A stretch of DNA of 64,000 bases. Origin: PFJX01 sp040751755 (GTDB lineage Bacteria; Pseudomonadota; Gammaproteobacteria; Burkholderiales; Thiobacillaceae). Where the stretch lies: positions 65,609 through 129,608 of the forward strand of contig JBFMHC010000044.1 of the NCBI GenBank assembly GCA_040751755.1, written 5' to 3'. The notes beneath the pieces are model-generated. The model made no database searches, had not been told where the DNA came from, and saw only the letters and a program-made list of their open reading frames with translations. Positions within the stretch are counted from its first letter, which is position 1. Each line of letters starts with the position of its first letter. Positions 20,016 to 28,865 of this stretch are shown in pieces. The translations under genes were made by a program, and so were the position numbers.

Positions 20016-20411
20016 ATGCTGAACAAGATCGACAAGGAAATCGCCTTCGTGCAGTCCGCCCTCAACCTGAGGGCGCGCCGCCAGGAGATCCTTGCGTCCA
20101 ACCTCGCCAACGCCGACACCCCCGACTACAAGGCGCGTGACCTCGACTTCGCCAGCGCCCTCAAGGGCGCCATGGGTGGCGGCTTCGCCATGGCACGCAC
20201 CCAGGCGCGCCACCTCGATGGCGTCTCCGGCGGCGCCGCGGCGGGCGTCAAATACCGCGCCGCCGTGCAGCCCAGCCTGGACGGCAACACCGTGGACATG
20301 GACGTGGAGCGTGCCCACTTCACCGAGAACGCCCTGCACTACCAGTTCCTGCTCGACCGCGCCACAGCGGCCTTCAGCACCATGAAGCTGGCCGTGTCCG
20401 GCGAGAAATGA
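20016..20411 (+). CDS. flgB: FlgB, flagellar basal-body rod protein
   Basis: Proximal rod subunit. The 131-residue protein has the rod/hook family N-terminal motif ILASNLANADTPDYKARD (residues about 28-45) and a C-terminal helix expected to pair with it. The start at 20016 begins MLNKIDKEIAFVQSALNL; the longer frame upstream runs through the sigma-54 promoter. First gene of the flgBCDEFGHIJKL operon, 13 bases before flgC. Confidence 0.96.
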   Translation: MLNKIDKEIAFVQSALNLRARRQEILASNLANADTPDYKARDLDFASALKGAMGGGFAMARTQARHLDGVSGGAAAGVKYRAAVQPSLDGNTVDMDVERAHFTENALHYQFLLDRATAAFSTMKLAVSGEK

Positions 20412-20424
20412 CGGAGCGCCCTGA

Positions 20425-20838
20425 ATGAGCATGTCCAACGTCTTCCAGATCGCCGCCTCGGCGCTCACCGCGCAGTCCATGCGCCTCAACGCCGTCGCCT
20501 CCAACCTCGCCAACGCCGATTCCGCGCACAGTTCCACCGGCGGCGGCTACAAGGCCAAGCAGGTGGTGTTCCAGGCGGTCGCCACGAACCCCAGCGCCCC
20601 CTGGGCGCAGGGCGTGCGCATGAAGGAGGTGGTCGAGGACGCGGCGCCGCCGCGCCTGGTCTACGACCCCAAGCATCCGCTCGCGGACGCCAAGGGCTAT
20701 GTCGCCTATCCCAACGTCGATCCGGTGGAAGAGATGGTCAACATGCTCTCCGCCTCGCGTTCCTATCAGACCAACACCGAGGTGATGAGCACCGCCAAGT
20801 CGCTGATGCAGCGCACCCTGGCGGTCGCCCAGCCGTGA
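20425..20838 (+). CDS. flgC: FlgC, flagellar basal-body rod protein
   Basis: Rod subunit of 137 residues with the N-terminal NAVASNLANADSAHS motif and the C-terminal VDPVEEMVNMLSASRSYQTNTEVMSTAK helix characteristic of FlgC. A second ATG two codons in could be the true start. It follows flgB directly. Confidence 0.97.
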   Translation: MSMSNVFQIAASALTAQSMRLNAVASNLANADSAHSSTGGGYKAKQVVFQAVATNPSAPWAQGVRMKEVVEDAAPPRLVYDPKHPLADAKGYVAYPNVDPVEEMVNMLSASRSYQTNTEVMSTAKSLMQRTLAVAQP

Positions 20839-20852
20839 CGGAGGAGTAAGCC

Positions 20853-21527
20853 GTGGCCGTTTCCGCAGTCCAGACCAACTACGCAGACGCCGCCGCCGCG
20901 ATCAACGGCGCGGCGGCCGGTGCCAGCACGTCCGGCACCCAGGAACTGAGCGACCGCTTCCTCAAGCTTCTGGTGACGCAGCTGAAGAACCAGGACCCGA
21001 TGAACCCGATGGAGAACGCCGAGCTGACCAGCCAGCTGGCGCAGATGTCCACCGTGGAGGGGATCAACAAGCTGAACGGCAGCCTCGACGTGCTCAACGC
21101 GCAGTTCCGCGCCACCCAGGTGATCCAGGGCGCCAGCATGGTCGGCCACCAGGTGCTCGCGGAGGGCGACCTGCTGACCCTCTCCGACTCCGCCGCGGTG
21201 GGCGGGCTGGAGCTGGACGCGAAGGCCGACAAGGTCAGCGTCGAGATCCGCGATGCCCAGGGCAACCTGGTGCAGACCCTGGAGCTGGGCAAGCAGGACG
21301 CCGGTCTGGTGCGCTTCGTCTGGGACGGCAAGGACGCGCTGGGCAACCCCATGGCGGATGGCGAATACAGCTTCGCGGTGAGTGCCAGCGCCGCGGACAA
21401 GGACGTCACCAGCACCACCTATTCCCTCGGGCAGGTCCTCAGCGTGGCGCTCAAGGACGAGGCCATGGAGGTCGAGGTCGCGGGCCTGGGCAACAAGGGC
21501 ATGGACCAGATCAGGCAGATTTTTTGA
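20853..21527 (+). CDS. flgD: FlgD, hook-capping scaffold
   Basis: Caps the growing hook and guides FlgE assembly. The 224-residue protein has the conserved N-terminal FLKLLVTQLKNQDPMNPMEN block (about 31-50), followed by LTSQLAQMSTVEGINKLN. The C-terminal FlgD Ig/tudor-like fold includes VRFVWDGKDALGNPMADGEY. Downstream, before flgE, is a CCGCCC-CTGT-GGGCGG hairpin (21539-21554) that could modulate message levels. Confidence 0.96.
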   Translation: MAVSAVQTNYADAAAAINGAAAGASTSGTQELSDRFLKLLVTQLKNQDPMNPMENAELTSQLAQMSTVEGINKLNGSLDVLNAQFRATQVIQGASMVGHQVLAEGDLLTLSDSAAVGGLELDAKADKVSVEIRDAQGNLVQTLELGKQDAGLVRFVWDGKDALGNPMADGEYSFAVSASAADKDVTSTTYSLGQVLSVALKDEAMEVEVAGLGNKGMDQIRQIF

Positions 21528-21584
21528 CGGCTTCCAGGCCGCCCCTGTGGGCGGTATCAGGTTATTTGAGAAGGAGCGGGTGAG

Positions 21585-22859
21585 ATGGGTTTTCAACAGG
21601 GTTTGAGCGGACTGAACGGGGCGGCCAAGAACCTGGACGTCATCGGCAACAACATTGCCAACGCCTCGACGATCGGCTTCAAGTCGTCCGCGACCCAGTT
21701 CGCCGACGTCTACGCCACCTCCCTGTACGGCGCGGGCGGCCTGCAGGTCGGCATCGGCTCGAAGATCGCCGACGTCGCGCAGCAGTTCACCCAGGGCAGC
21801 ATCAGCACCACCAACAACCCCCTGGACCTGGCGATCAGCGGCGAGGGCTTCTTCCTCATCAACCAGGGCGGCGCCACCGCCTACAGCCGCAACGGCCAGT
21901 TCCACCTCGACAAGCCCGACGCCAACGGCCTCAGCTACATCATCAACAACCAGAGCGAGCAGCTCATGGGCTACGGCGTCGATGCCAACGGCAACATCGT
22001 CACCGCCAGCCCCGCGCCCTTGCAGATCTCCTTCGCGGACATCGCCCCGAGCAAGACCGACAACGTCTATCTGGTGGCCAACCTGGACTCCACCGAGACC
22101 GCGCTGAGCTCCGCCGCCTTCAGCACCAGCAACGCCGCGACCTACCACTCCGCCACCTCGGTCACCGTGTACGACACGCTGGGCAATTCGCATGCCCTGA
22201 CGCTCTACTTCGTCAAGACCGCATCGAACACCTGGGACATGTACGGTGACATCGACGGCGCCGGCATCGCCAACGTCGACTTCGACGGCAGCGGCTCGGC
22301 GGCCCTGGCGGCCGGCGACCCGGTCACCCTGACCTTCGACACGGATGGCGCCCTGCTCACCCCCACCATGCCCATCACGGGCATGGAGGTGACCGTCTCC
22401 ACCGGCGCCACCACCCCGCTCGATTTCGCCCTCGACCTGACGGGCACCACCCAGTACGGCAGCCAGTTCGGCGTCAACTCCGTGTCGCAGGACGGCTACG
22501 CCTCCGGTCGCCTGGCGGGCCTCTCGGTGGCCGAGGACGGCACGGTCCTGGGGCGCTACACCAACAGCCAGTCCAAGGTGCTGGGCCAGGTGGCCCTGGC
22601 CTACTTCGCCAACACCCAGGGCCTGCAGCCGGTCGGCAACAACCTCTGGATCGACTCGGCGGAGGCCGGTCAGGCGGTGATCGGCGCGCCGGGCAGTGGC
22701 GTGCTGGGGGTGATCCAGTCCGGCGCGGTGGAGGAGTCCAACGTCGACCTCACCGCCGAACTGGTGAACCTGATCGTCGCCCAGCGCATGTACCAGGCCA
22801 ACGCGCAGACCGTGCGCGCGCAGGACCAGATCCTGCAGACCCTGGTGAACCTGCGTTGA
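21585..22859 (+). CDS. flgE: FlgE, flagellar hook protein
   Basis: Structural hook subunit. The 424-residue protein begins MGFQQGLSGLNGAAKNLDVI with NNIANASTIGFKSS. The central exported domains have a Ser/Thr/Asn/Gly-rich composition. The C-terminal heptad region is VDLTAELVNLIVAQRMYQANAQTVRAQDQILQ. Normal length for FlgE. Confidence 0.97.
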   Translation: MGFQQGLSGLNGAAKNLDVIGNNIANASTIGFKSSATQFADVYATSLYGAGGLQVGIGSKIADVAQQFTQGSISTTNNPLDLAISGEGFFLINQGGATAYSRNGQFHLDKPDANGLSYIINNQSEQLMGYGVDANGNIVTASPAPLQISFADIAPSKTDNVYLVANLDSTETALSSAAFSTSNAATYHSATSVTVYDTLGNSHALTLYFVKTASNTWDMYGDIDGAGIANVDFDGSGSAALAAGDPVTLTFDTDGALLTPTMPITGMEVTVSTGATTPLDFALDLTGTTQYGSQFGVNSVSQDGYASGRLAGLSVAEDGTVLGRYTNSQSKVLGQVALAYFANTQGLQPVGNNLWIDSAEAGQAVIGAPGSGVLGVIQSGAVEESNVDLTAELVNLIVAQRMYQANAQTVRAQDQILQTLVNLR

Positions 22860-22890
22860 GCGCTGAGGCGAGAGGCTAAAGGGGGAACGC

Positions 22891-23634
22891 ATGGACCGCG
22901 TGATCTACATCGCCATGACCGGCGCGCGCGAGGTCACCCGCCAGCAGGCGGCGGTGTCCAACAACCTCGCCAACGTCTCCACGCACGGCTTCAAGCAGGA
23001 GCTCAACGTGTTCCGCGCCCTGCCGGTGGTGGGGGAGGGCGCGAAGACCCGCGCCTTCGTCCTGGAGACCAACCCGCGCAGCGACTTCAGCAGCGGCGTG
23101 CTGCAGGAGAGCGGGCGCGCGCTCGACGTCGCGGTGCGCGGGCCGGGCTGGATCGCCGTGCAGGACGCCAGCGGCCAGGAGGCCTACACGCGCGCCGGGC
23201 AGCTGCAGGTGGGCACCAACGGCATCCTGCAGACCAGCGCCGGCTTCAACGTGATGGGCGAGGGCGCGCCGATCGCCGTGCCGCCGGAGCAGGACCTGCT
23301 GGTCGGCCGCGACGGCACCGTCTCCGCCGTGCCCCTGGGCCTGGAACGCAATGCCGTGACCATCGCCGGCCGCATCAAGCTGGTGAACCCGCCCGAGGCC
23401 GAACTCAAGCGCGGCGAGGATGGCCTGTTCCGCATGACGAACGGCCAGCCCGCGCAGGCGGACGCCAACGTGCAGCTGGTCTCGGGGATGCTGGAGACCT
23501 CCAACGTCAACCCCGCCGAGGCCCTGGTCTCCATGGTCAGCCTGGCGCGCCAGTTCGAGATGAACATGCGCGTGCTCAGCGCCGCCGACGAAAACCACCG
23601 CAGCGCCGACAAGGTGCTGAGCCTGAACGGCTGA
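22891..23634 (+). CDS. flgF: FlgF, flagellar basal-body rod protein
   Basis: Proximal rod subunit of 247 residues. It begins MDRVIYIAMTGAREVTRQQ, as FlgF does, with VSNNLANVSTHGFKQE at about 27-42. The C-terminal ETSNVNPAEALVSMVSLARQFEMNMR region packs with the N-terminal helix. It sits between flgE and flgG in the standard order. Confidence 0.96.
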   Translation: MDRVIYIAMTGAREVTRQQAAVSNNLANVSTHGFKQELNVFRALPVVGEGAKTRAFVLETNPRSDFSSGVLQESGRALDVAVRGPGWIAVQDASGQEAYTRAGQLQVGTNGILQTSAGFNVMGEGAPIAVPPEQDLLVGRDGTVSAVPLGLERNAVTIAGRIKLVNPPEAELKRGEDGLFRMTNGQPAQADANVQLVSGMLETSNVNPAEALVSMVSLARQFEMNMRVLSAADENHRSADKVLSLNG

Positions 23635-23655
23635 TAGGAAGAGAGGAAGAACCGC

Positions 23656-24441
23656 ATGCTGCGTTCCCTGCACATCGCCCGCACCGGCCTGGAGGCCCAG
23701 CAGACCCAGTTGGACGTGATCTCCAACAACCTGGCCAACGTCTCCACCACCGGCTTCAAGCGCAGCCGCGCGGTGTTCGAGGACCTGCTCTACCAGACCA
23801 TCCGCCAGCCCGGCGCCAACTCCAGCCAGCAGACCACGCTGCCCTCCGGCTTCCAGCTCGGCGTCGGCGTGCGGCCGGTGGCGACCGAGCGCATCCACGT
23901 CCAGGGCAACCTGCAGCAGACCGGCAACGCCCTCGACGTCGCCATCAACGGCCGCGGCTTCTTCCAGATCCAGATGCCGGACGGCAGCGTCGCCTACACC
24001 CGCGACGGCTCCTTCCAGGTGAACGACCAGGGCACCATCGTCACCGCGAGCGGCTACACCCTGCTGCCGCAGATGCAGATCCCGACGGATGCCCTGGCCA
24101 TCACCATCGCGCGCGACGGCGTGGTGACCGCCACCCAGCCGGGCAACCCCAACACCGTCACGCAGCTGGGGCAGATCCAGCTTGCCACCTTCATCAACTA
24201 CGCCGGGCTGGTGAGCGAGGGCGAGAACCTCTACCGCGAGACCGCCGCCTCCGGCCCGCCCATCGTCGACAACCCCGGCAACGCCGGCCTCGGCGTGCTG
24301 AATCAGAGCTTCATCGAGACCTCCAACGTCAACGTCGCCGAGGAGCTGGTGAACATGATCGTCACGCAGCGCGCCTACGAACTGAATTCCCGCGCCATCA
24401 CCACCTCGGACCAGATGCTGCAGCGTCTGACCCAGATCTGA
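23656..24441 (+). CDS. flgG: FlgG, flagellar distal rod protein
   Basis: Distal rod subunit of 261 residues. It begins MLRSLHIARTGLEAQQTQLD with ISNNLANVSTTGFKRSRAVF and the FlgG-specific FEDLLYQTIRQPGANSSQQT. The C-terminus is SNVNVAEELVNMIVTQRAYE. Highly conserved and full length. Confidence 0.98.
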   Translation: MLRSLHIARTGLEAQQTQLDVISNNLANVSTTGFKRSRAVFEDLLYQTIRQPGANSSQQTTLPSGFQLGVGVRPVATERIHVQGNLQQTGNALDVAINGRGFFQIQMPDGSVAYTRDGSFQVNDQGTIVTASGYTLLPQMQIPTDALAITIARDGVVTATQPGNPNTVTQLGQIQLATFINYAGLVSEGENLYRETAASGPPIVDNPGNAGLGVLNQSFIETSNVNVAEELVNMIVTQRAYELNSRAITTSDQMLQRLTQI

Positions 24442-24464
24442 GGCAGCGGGGCAAGGAGCGGAGC

Positions 24465-25145
24465 ATGAAAGCCATCGCCGTCCTGGGAATGATCGCCGTC
24501 CTCACCGGTTGCGCCAGCACGCCGGAGACGCGCATCGCCCACCCCCTGAGCGCGCGCCCGGCCGCCCCCGCGCCGGTGGCGGACAACAACGGCGCGATCT
24601 TTCAGACCGATGCCGTGCGTCCCCGGCCCGGCCTCGCGCTGTTCGAGGACCGGCGCGCGCGCCGCGTCGGCGACACCCTCACCGTCAACCTGGTGGAGAA
24701 GACCGAGGCCAAGCGCAAGTCCGAGACCACCGACGAGCGCAAGGCCAACGGCAACATCGACATCCCCACCCCCACGGTGCTCGGCCGCTCCCCCAATCTC
24801 CTCGGCCCCACCAGCTGGCAGCCCGCGGCGAGCAACAAGATCGAGCTGAAGGACAACGAGACCAACAGCAACAGCGTCACCGGCTCCATCACCGTCACCG
24901 TGGTCGAGGTCCTGGCCAACGGCAACCTGCTGGTGGCCGGCGAGAAGCAGGTGCGCATCAACCAGGACACCGAGTTCATCCGCCTCGCCGGCGTGGTGAA
25001 CCCCGAACAGATCAGCGTCAGGAACACGGTGAACTCGACGCAGCTCGCCGACGTGCAGCTGGAGTCCACCAACTCGCAGAAGATGGACAAGAGCCAGATC
25101 GCCGGCATGCTGGCGCGCTTCTTCCTCACCGTCCTGCCATTCTGA
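24465..25145 (+). CDS. flgH: FlgH, flagellar L-ring lipoprotein
   Basis: Forms the outer-membrane L ring. The 226-residue protein has a lipoprotein signal peptide with lipobox LTGC (Cys about residue 16). The FlgH motifs LFEDRRARRVGDTLTVNL and NSVTGSITVTVVEVLANGNL are present, and it ends QIAGMLARFFLTVLPF. Ten bases separate it from flgI. Confidence 0.96.
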   Translation: MKAIAVLGMIAVLTGCASTPETRIAHPLSARPAAPAPVADNNGAIFQTDAVRPRPGLALFEDRRARRVGDTLTVNLVEKTEAKRKSETTDERKANGNIDIPTPTVLGRSPNLLGPTSWQPAASNKIELKDNETNSNSVTGSITVTVVEVLANGNLLVAGEKQVRINQDTEFIRLAGVVNPEQISVRNTVNSTQLADVQLESTNSQKMDKSQIAGMLARFFLTVLPF

Positions 25146-25155
25146 GGAGGCCACC

Positions 25156-26241
25156 ATGCGCGCCATCCACGTCTTCCTCATCGCCGCCTGCGCCGCCCTG
25201 GGCATGCCGGCCCACGCCGAGCGCATCAAGGACATCGCCAATATCGACGGCGTGCGCACCAACCAGCTGGTCGGCTACGGCATCGTCGTCGGCCTCGACA
25301 ACACTGGCGACACCTCCGCCCTCACCAACCAGGCCCTGGCCAACCTGATGGGCAACCTGGGCATGGCCACCACGGCCAACCTGGCGACCAAGAACGCCGC
25401 CTCCGTGATGGTCACCGCGCAGTTGCAGCCCTTCGTCAAACCTGGGCAGACCATCGACGTCACCGTTTCCTCGCTGGGCGGCGCCAAGAGCCTGCGTGGC
25501 GGCACCCTGCTGATGACCCCGCTCAAGGGCGCGGACGGACAGATCTACGCCATGGCCCAGGGCAGCCTGCTGGTGGGCGGCGCGGGCGCGTCGGCGGGCG
25601 GTTCCTCCACCACCGTGAACCACCTCTCCGCCGGCCGCATCCCCGCCGGCGCCACCGTCGAGCGCGCGGTGCCCTCGCGCGTCGGCCAGGGCGAGTTCGT
25701 GCATCTGGAACTCAAGGAGATGGACTTCACCACCGCAAACCGCGTCAGCGAGGTGATCCAGCGCCAGTTCGGGCGCGGCAGCGCCATCCCCCTGGACGGC
25801 CGCGTGATCCAGGTGAAGGCACCCGCCGACCCGGGCCAGCGCGTCGCCTTCCTCGCGCAGCTGGAGAACCTCAACCTCAACCCCGGCTCGCCCACGCCCA
25901 AGGTCATCATCAACGCGCGCACCGGCTCCATCGTCATGAACCAGCTGGTGTCGGTGGAGAAGTGCGCCATCGCCCACGGCAACCTCACCGTCACCGTGAG
26001 CAGCGAACCGCAGGTCTCGCAGCCCGAGCCGTTGTCCGGCGGCAGGACCGTGGTCACCGAGAAGGCCGATATCCAGATCAAGAGCGACAAGGGTGAACTC
26101 ATGGTGCTGCCCAGCACCGCCTCGCTCAACGAGGTGGTGAAGGCCCTCAACGCCGTCGGCGCCTCGCCGCAGGACCTGCTCGCCATCCTGCAGGCCATGA
26201 AGGCGGCCGGCGCGCTCAAGGCCGAACTGGAAATCATCTGA
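25156..26241 (+). CDS. flgI: FlgI, flagellar P-ring protein
   Basis: Forms the periplasmic P ring. The 361-residue protein has a Sec signal peptide (about 1-21, ending PAHA) and the family motifs RIKDIANIDGVRTNQLVGYG, GLDNTGDT and SSLGGAKSLRGGTLLMTPLKG. The C-terminus has ALNAVGASPQDLLAILQAMK. One cysteine (in SVEKCAIAHG) is present. The stop codon overlaps the flgJ start. Confidence 0.97.
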   Translation: MRAIHVFLIAACAALGMPAHAERIKDIANIDGVRTNQLVGYGIVVGLDNTGDTSALTNQALANLMGNLGMATTANLATKNAASVMVTAQLQPFVKPGQTIDVTVSSLGGAKSLRGGTLLMTPLKGADGQIYAMAQGSLLVGGAGASAGGSSTTVNHLSAGRIPAGATVERAVPSRVGQGEFVHLELKEMDFTTANRVSEVIQRQFGRGSAIPLDGRVIQVKAPADPGQRVAFLAQLENLNLNPGSPTPKVIINARTGSIVMNQLVSVEKCAIAHGNLTVTVSSEPQVSQPEPLSGGRTVVTEKADIQIKSDKGELMVLPSTASLNEVVKALNAVGASPQDLLAILQAMKAAGALKAELEII

Positions 26242-27197
26242 TGTTTGCCGCAGCCGCAGCCTCCGCGCCCGACCGCCTCGCCGTCGACGTTGCCGATGCC
26301 ATGGCCCTCAAGGCCAAGGCCGCGGGCGGCGACCGAGCCGCCCTGGTCGGCGCGGCGCGGCAGTTCGAGGCGATGCTGGTGGCGCAGATGCTGAAGGGCA
26401 TGCGCGAGACCCGCTTCAGCAGCGAGGACGACCCGCTGAACAGTGGCGAGGGCCTGAAGCTCTACCGCGACCTGCTCGACCAGCAGTGGGCGACGCAGAT
26501 CGCCAAGGGCCGGGGCCTGGGCTTCGCCGACATGATGGTGAAGGCGCTGGAACGCACCTCCGGCCAGGCAGCCACACCCCCTCTCCCAGCGGCAGAGGAC
26601 GGGGGAGAGGGCGGCCTCAAAGAGGCCGTTGGCGCCGCCTGCGCGCCGCAAACCTGCCCCGCGGACACCCCCGCGCCCGCCCCGCGTGCGTCTTCTCCCG
26701 CCGCGGGCGGGGCATCCGCGGACCCCAGGCGCGCCTTCCTGGAGAAGATGCGCCCGCATGCCGAGTCCGCCGCCGCCGCGACCGGCGTGCCGGCCCCCTT
26801 CATCCTCGCCCAGGCGGCGCTGGAGTCGGGCTGGGGCAGGCGCGAGATCAAGGGCGAGGACGGCCAGCCCAGCCACAACCTGTTCGGCATCAAGGCCGGC
26901 CGTGCCTGGGATGGCGCCGTGGCCGAGACGCTGACCACCGAATACCGCCAGGGCGTGCCGATGAAGCTCAGCCAGCGCTTCCGCGCCTATGCCGACTACG
27001 GCAGCGCCTTCACCGACTACGCCAACCTGCTGAAGGCCCGGTATGGCGAGGCGGTGCGCGCGGGCGACGACGCGGCGGGCTTCGCGCGCGGCCTGGCGGC
27101 CGGCGGCTATGCCACCGACCCGGCCTACGCCGACAAACTGCAATCCACCATCGCCAGGGTCCATAGCCACCTGGCGCTGGCGGCGTATCAACAGTGA
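26241..27197 (+). CDS. flgJ: FlgJ, rod-binding protein and peptidoglycan hydrolase
   Basis: Scaffolds rod assembly and opens the peptidoglycan for it. The N-terminal rod-binding domain (about 25-100) has ARQFEAMLVAQMLKGMRETR. The C-terminal glucosaminidase-type domain (about 170-318) has ILAQAALESGWGRREI with the catalytic Glu and NLFGIKAG. The linker (about 112-165) is Ala/Pro/Gly-rich and partly encoded by a palindromic GC-rich repeat. Start overlaps the last base of flgI. Confidence 0.95.
   Translation: MFAAAAASAPDRLAVDVADAMALKAKAAGGDRAALVGAARQFEAMLVAQMLKGMRETRFSSEDDPLNSGEGLKLYRDLLDQQWATQIAKGRGLGFADMMVKALERTSGQAATPPLPAAEDGGEGGLKEAVGAACAPQTCPADTPAPAPRASSPAAGGASADPRRAFLEKMRPHAESAAAATGVPAPFILAQAALESGWGRREIKGEDGQPSHNLFGIKAGRAWDGAVAETLTTEYRQGVPMKLSQRFRAYADYGSAFTDYANLLKARYGEAVRAGDDAAGFARGLAAGGYATDPAYADKLQSTIARVHSHLALAAYQQ
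26577..26611. repeat. Half of a REPIN-like repeat inside the flgJ linker
   Basis: CCCCCTCTCCC and GGGGGAGAGGG arms around a 13-base centre, the same arm sequences as in the intergenic nif copies. It lies in the region between the two FlgJ domains and keeps the frame open. Confidence 0.6.
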
Positions 27198-27232
27198 CAG
27201 AACGTCACTTCATCCGGTAACAGGAGGTTGCC

Positions 27233-28855
27233 ATGGCTTCAGGAATCCTCGGTGTCGCCCTCAGCGGCCTGAACGCGGCCCAGCTGGGCATCCGCACCAC
27301 CGAACACAACATCGCCAACGTCAACACGACGGGGTATCGCCGCCAGGAGGCGACCTTCGCCGCCACCAAGCCGGCCTACAGCAACGCCGGCTGGGTGGGC
27401 ACCGGAACGGCCCTGGCCTCGGTGCAGCAGATCTACAGCCGCTTCCTCGACAACGAGGTGCTGCGCAATCAGGCGCAACTGTCGCGCCACGAGACCTACG
27501 GCGCGCAGGCCACCCAGATCGACAAGCTGCTGGGCGACGAGGACAGCGGTCTGGCCACCGCGCTGGACAGCTACTTCGCCGCCGTCCACGAGGTCGCCAA
27601 CGACCCCACCTCGAATGCCGCGCGGCAGAACCTGCTGTCGGCCGGCAACAACCTCGCGGGCCGCTTCAACACGCTGGACGACAAGCTGAAGTCCATGCGC
27701 GCCAACACCAATGCCGACATCTCCGCGATCGCCCGGCAGGTCAACGTGCTGAGCGGCCAGATCGCCAACCTGAACGTCACCATCAGCCGCGACGAGGCCC
27801 TCAACGGGCGCAGCGCCAACGACCTGCGCGACCAGCGGCAGCAGTTGGTGTCCGACCTCAACAAGCTGGTCAACGTCTCCAGCATCGAGCAGTCCGACGG
27901 CACCCTGAGCCTGTTCGTCGGCAGCGGCCAGCCCCTGGTGGTGGGCGCCGAGGTGTACACGATGAGTTCGGTCAGCGACCCCGGCGACAGCACCCTCAAG
28001 CTGCCCGCGCTCACCCTCGGGTCCAGCACCATCACCCTGGATTCCAGCCTGATCAGCGGCGGCCAGCTGGGCGGCATCCTCGCCATGCGCGAAGAGGTCC
28101 TGCTGCCCGCCCTGGACGACCTGAACCGCATCGCCACGGTCGTCGCCACCAGCGTCAACACGGTGCATCGCGCGGGTCTGGACTACAACCTCAACGCCGG
28201 CCTCGACTTCTTCACCAACCCCGTGGTGGCGCAGGGCGCGACCGTGGGCGTGCTCAACATGACGGTCACCAACGACCTGCTGCTGGACCGCGTCGGCTAC
28301 AACATCAGCCTGACCGCCGGCGGCTACGACGTGACGGTGCTGTCCACGGGCACCACCACCACCTACGCCTCGCTCGCCGCGCTCAACGCCGCGGGGCTCG
28401 GCTTCACCCTCGCGGCCGGCACGCCGGCGCCTTCCACCGGCGAGAGCTGGGTGATCGGCGACTACGCCGGGCAGATGGCGATGGAGCTGACCGCCACCAG
28501 CCAGGTCGCGGCCGCGGGCAGCACCGCCACCGGCCCCGGCGACAACAGCAACATGCTGACGCTGGCGGACCTGCGCAACGGCGACCTCCTGAACAACGGC
28601 ACGGTGAACTTCTCCGAGGCCTACCAGGAGACCGTCGCCTCCACGGCCAGCAAGGCGTCGGAGGCGGATCTGAACACCCAGGCATTCTCGACGCTGGTGG
28701 AGCAGGCCACCGCCTCGCAGCAGGAGGTCTCCGGCGTGAACCTGGACGAGGAGGCGGTGAACCTGATCCGCTTCCAGCAGGCCTACCAGGCCGCCGCCCG
28801 GGCCATGCAGATCGCCTCCTCATTGTTCGACGAAGTCCTCAACGCGGTCAGGTAA
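27233..28855 (+). CDS. flgK: FlgK, hook-filament junction protein 1
   Basis: First junction protein between hook and filament; exported with FlgN as chaperone. The 540-residue protein begins with GILGVALSGLNAAQLGIRTT and HNIANVNTTGYRRQEA. It contains LSGQIANLNVTISRDEA and DLRDQRQQLVSDLNKLVN, and ends in the conserved SGVNLDEEAVNLIRFQQAYQ helix. A good ribosome site (AGGAGG) precedes the ATG. Confidence 0.97.
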   Translation: MASGILGVALSGLNAAQLGIRTTEHNIANVNTTGYRRQEATFAATKPAYSNAGWVGTGTALASVQQIYSRFLDNEVLRNQAQLSRHETYGAQATQIDKLLGDEDSGLATALDSYFAAVHEVANDPTSNAARQNLLSAGNNLAGRFNTLDDKLKSMRANTNADISAIARQVNVLSGQIANLNVTISRDEALNGRSANDLRDQRQQLVSDLNKLVNVSSIEQSDGTLSLFVGSGQPLVVGAEVYTMSSVSDPGDSTLKLPALTLGSSTITLDSSLISGGQLGGILAMREEVLLPALDDLNRIATVVATSVNTVHRAGLDYNLNAGLDFFTNPVVAQGATVGVLNMTVTNDLLLDRVGYNISLTAGGYDVTVLSTGTTTTYASLAALNAAGLGFTLAAGTPAPSTGESWVIGDYAGQMAMELTATSQVAAAGSTATGPGDNSNMLTLADLRNGDLLNNGTVNFSEAYQETVASTASKASEADLNTQAFSTLVEQATASQQEVSGVNLDEEAVNLIRFQQAYQAAARAMQIASSLFDEVLNAVR

Positions 28856-28865
28856 GGGGGCCAAC

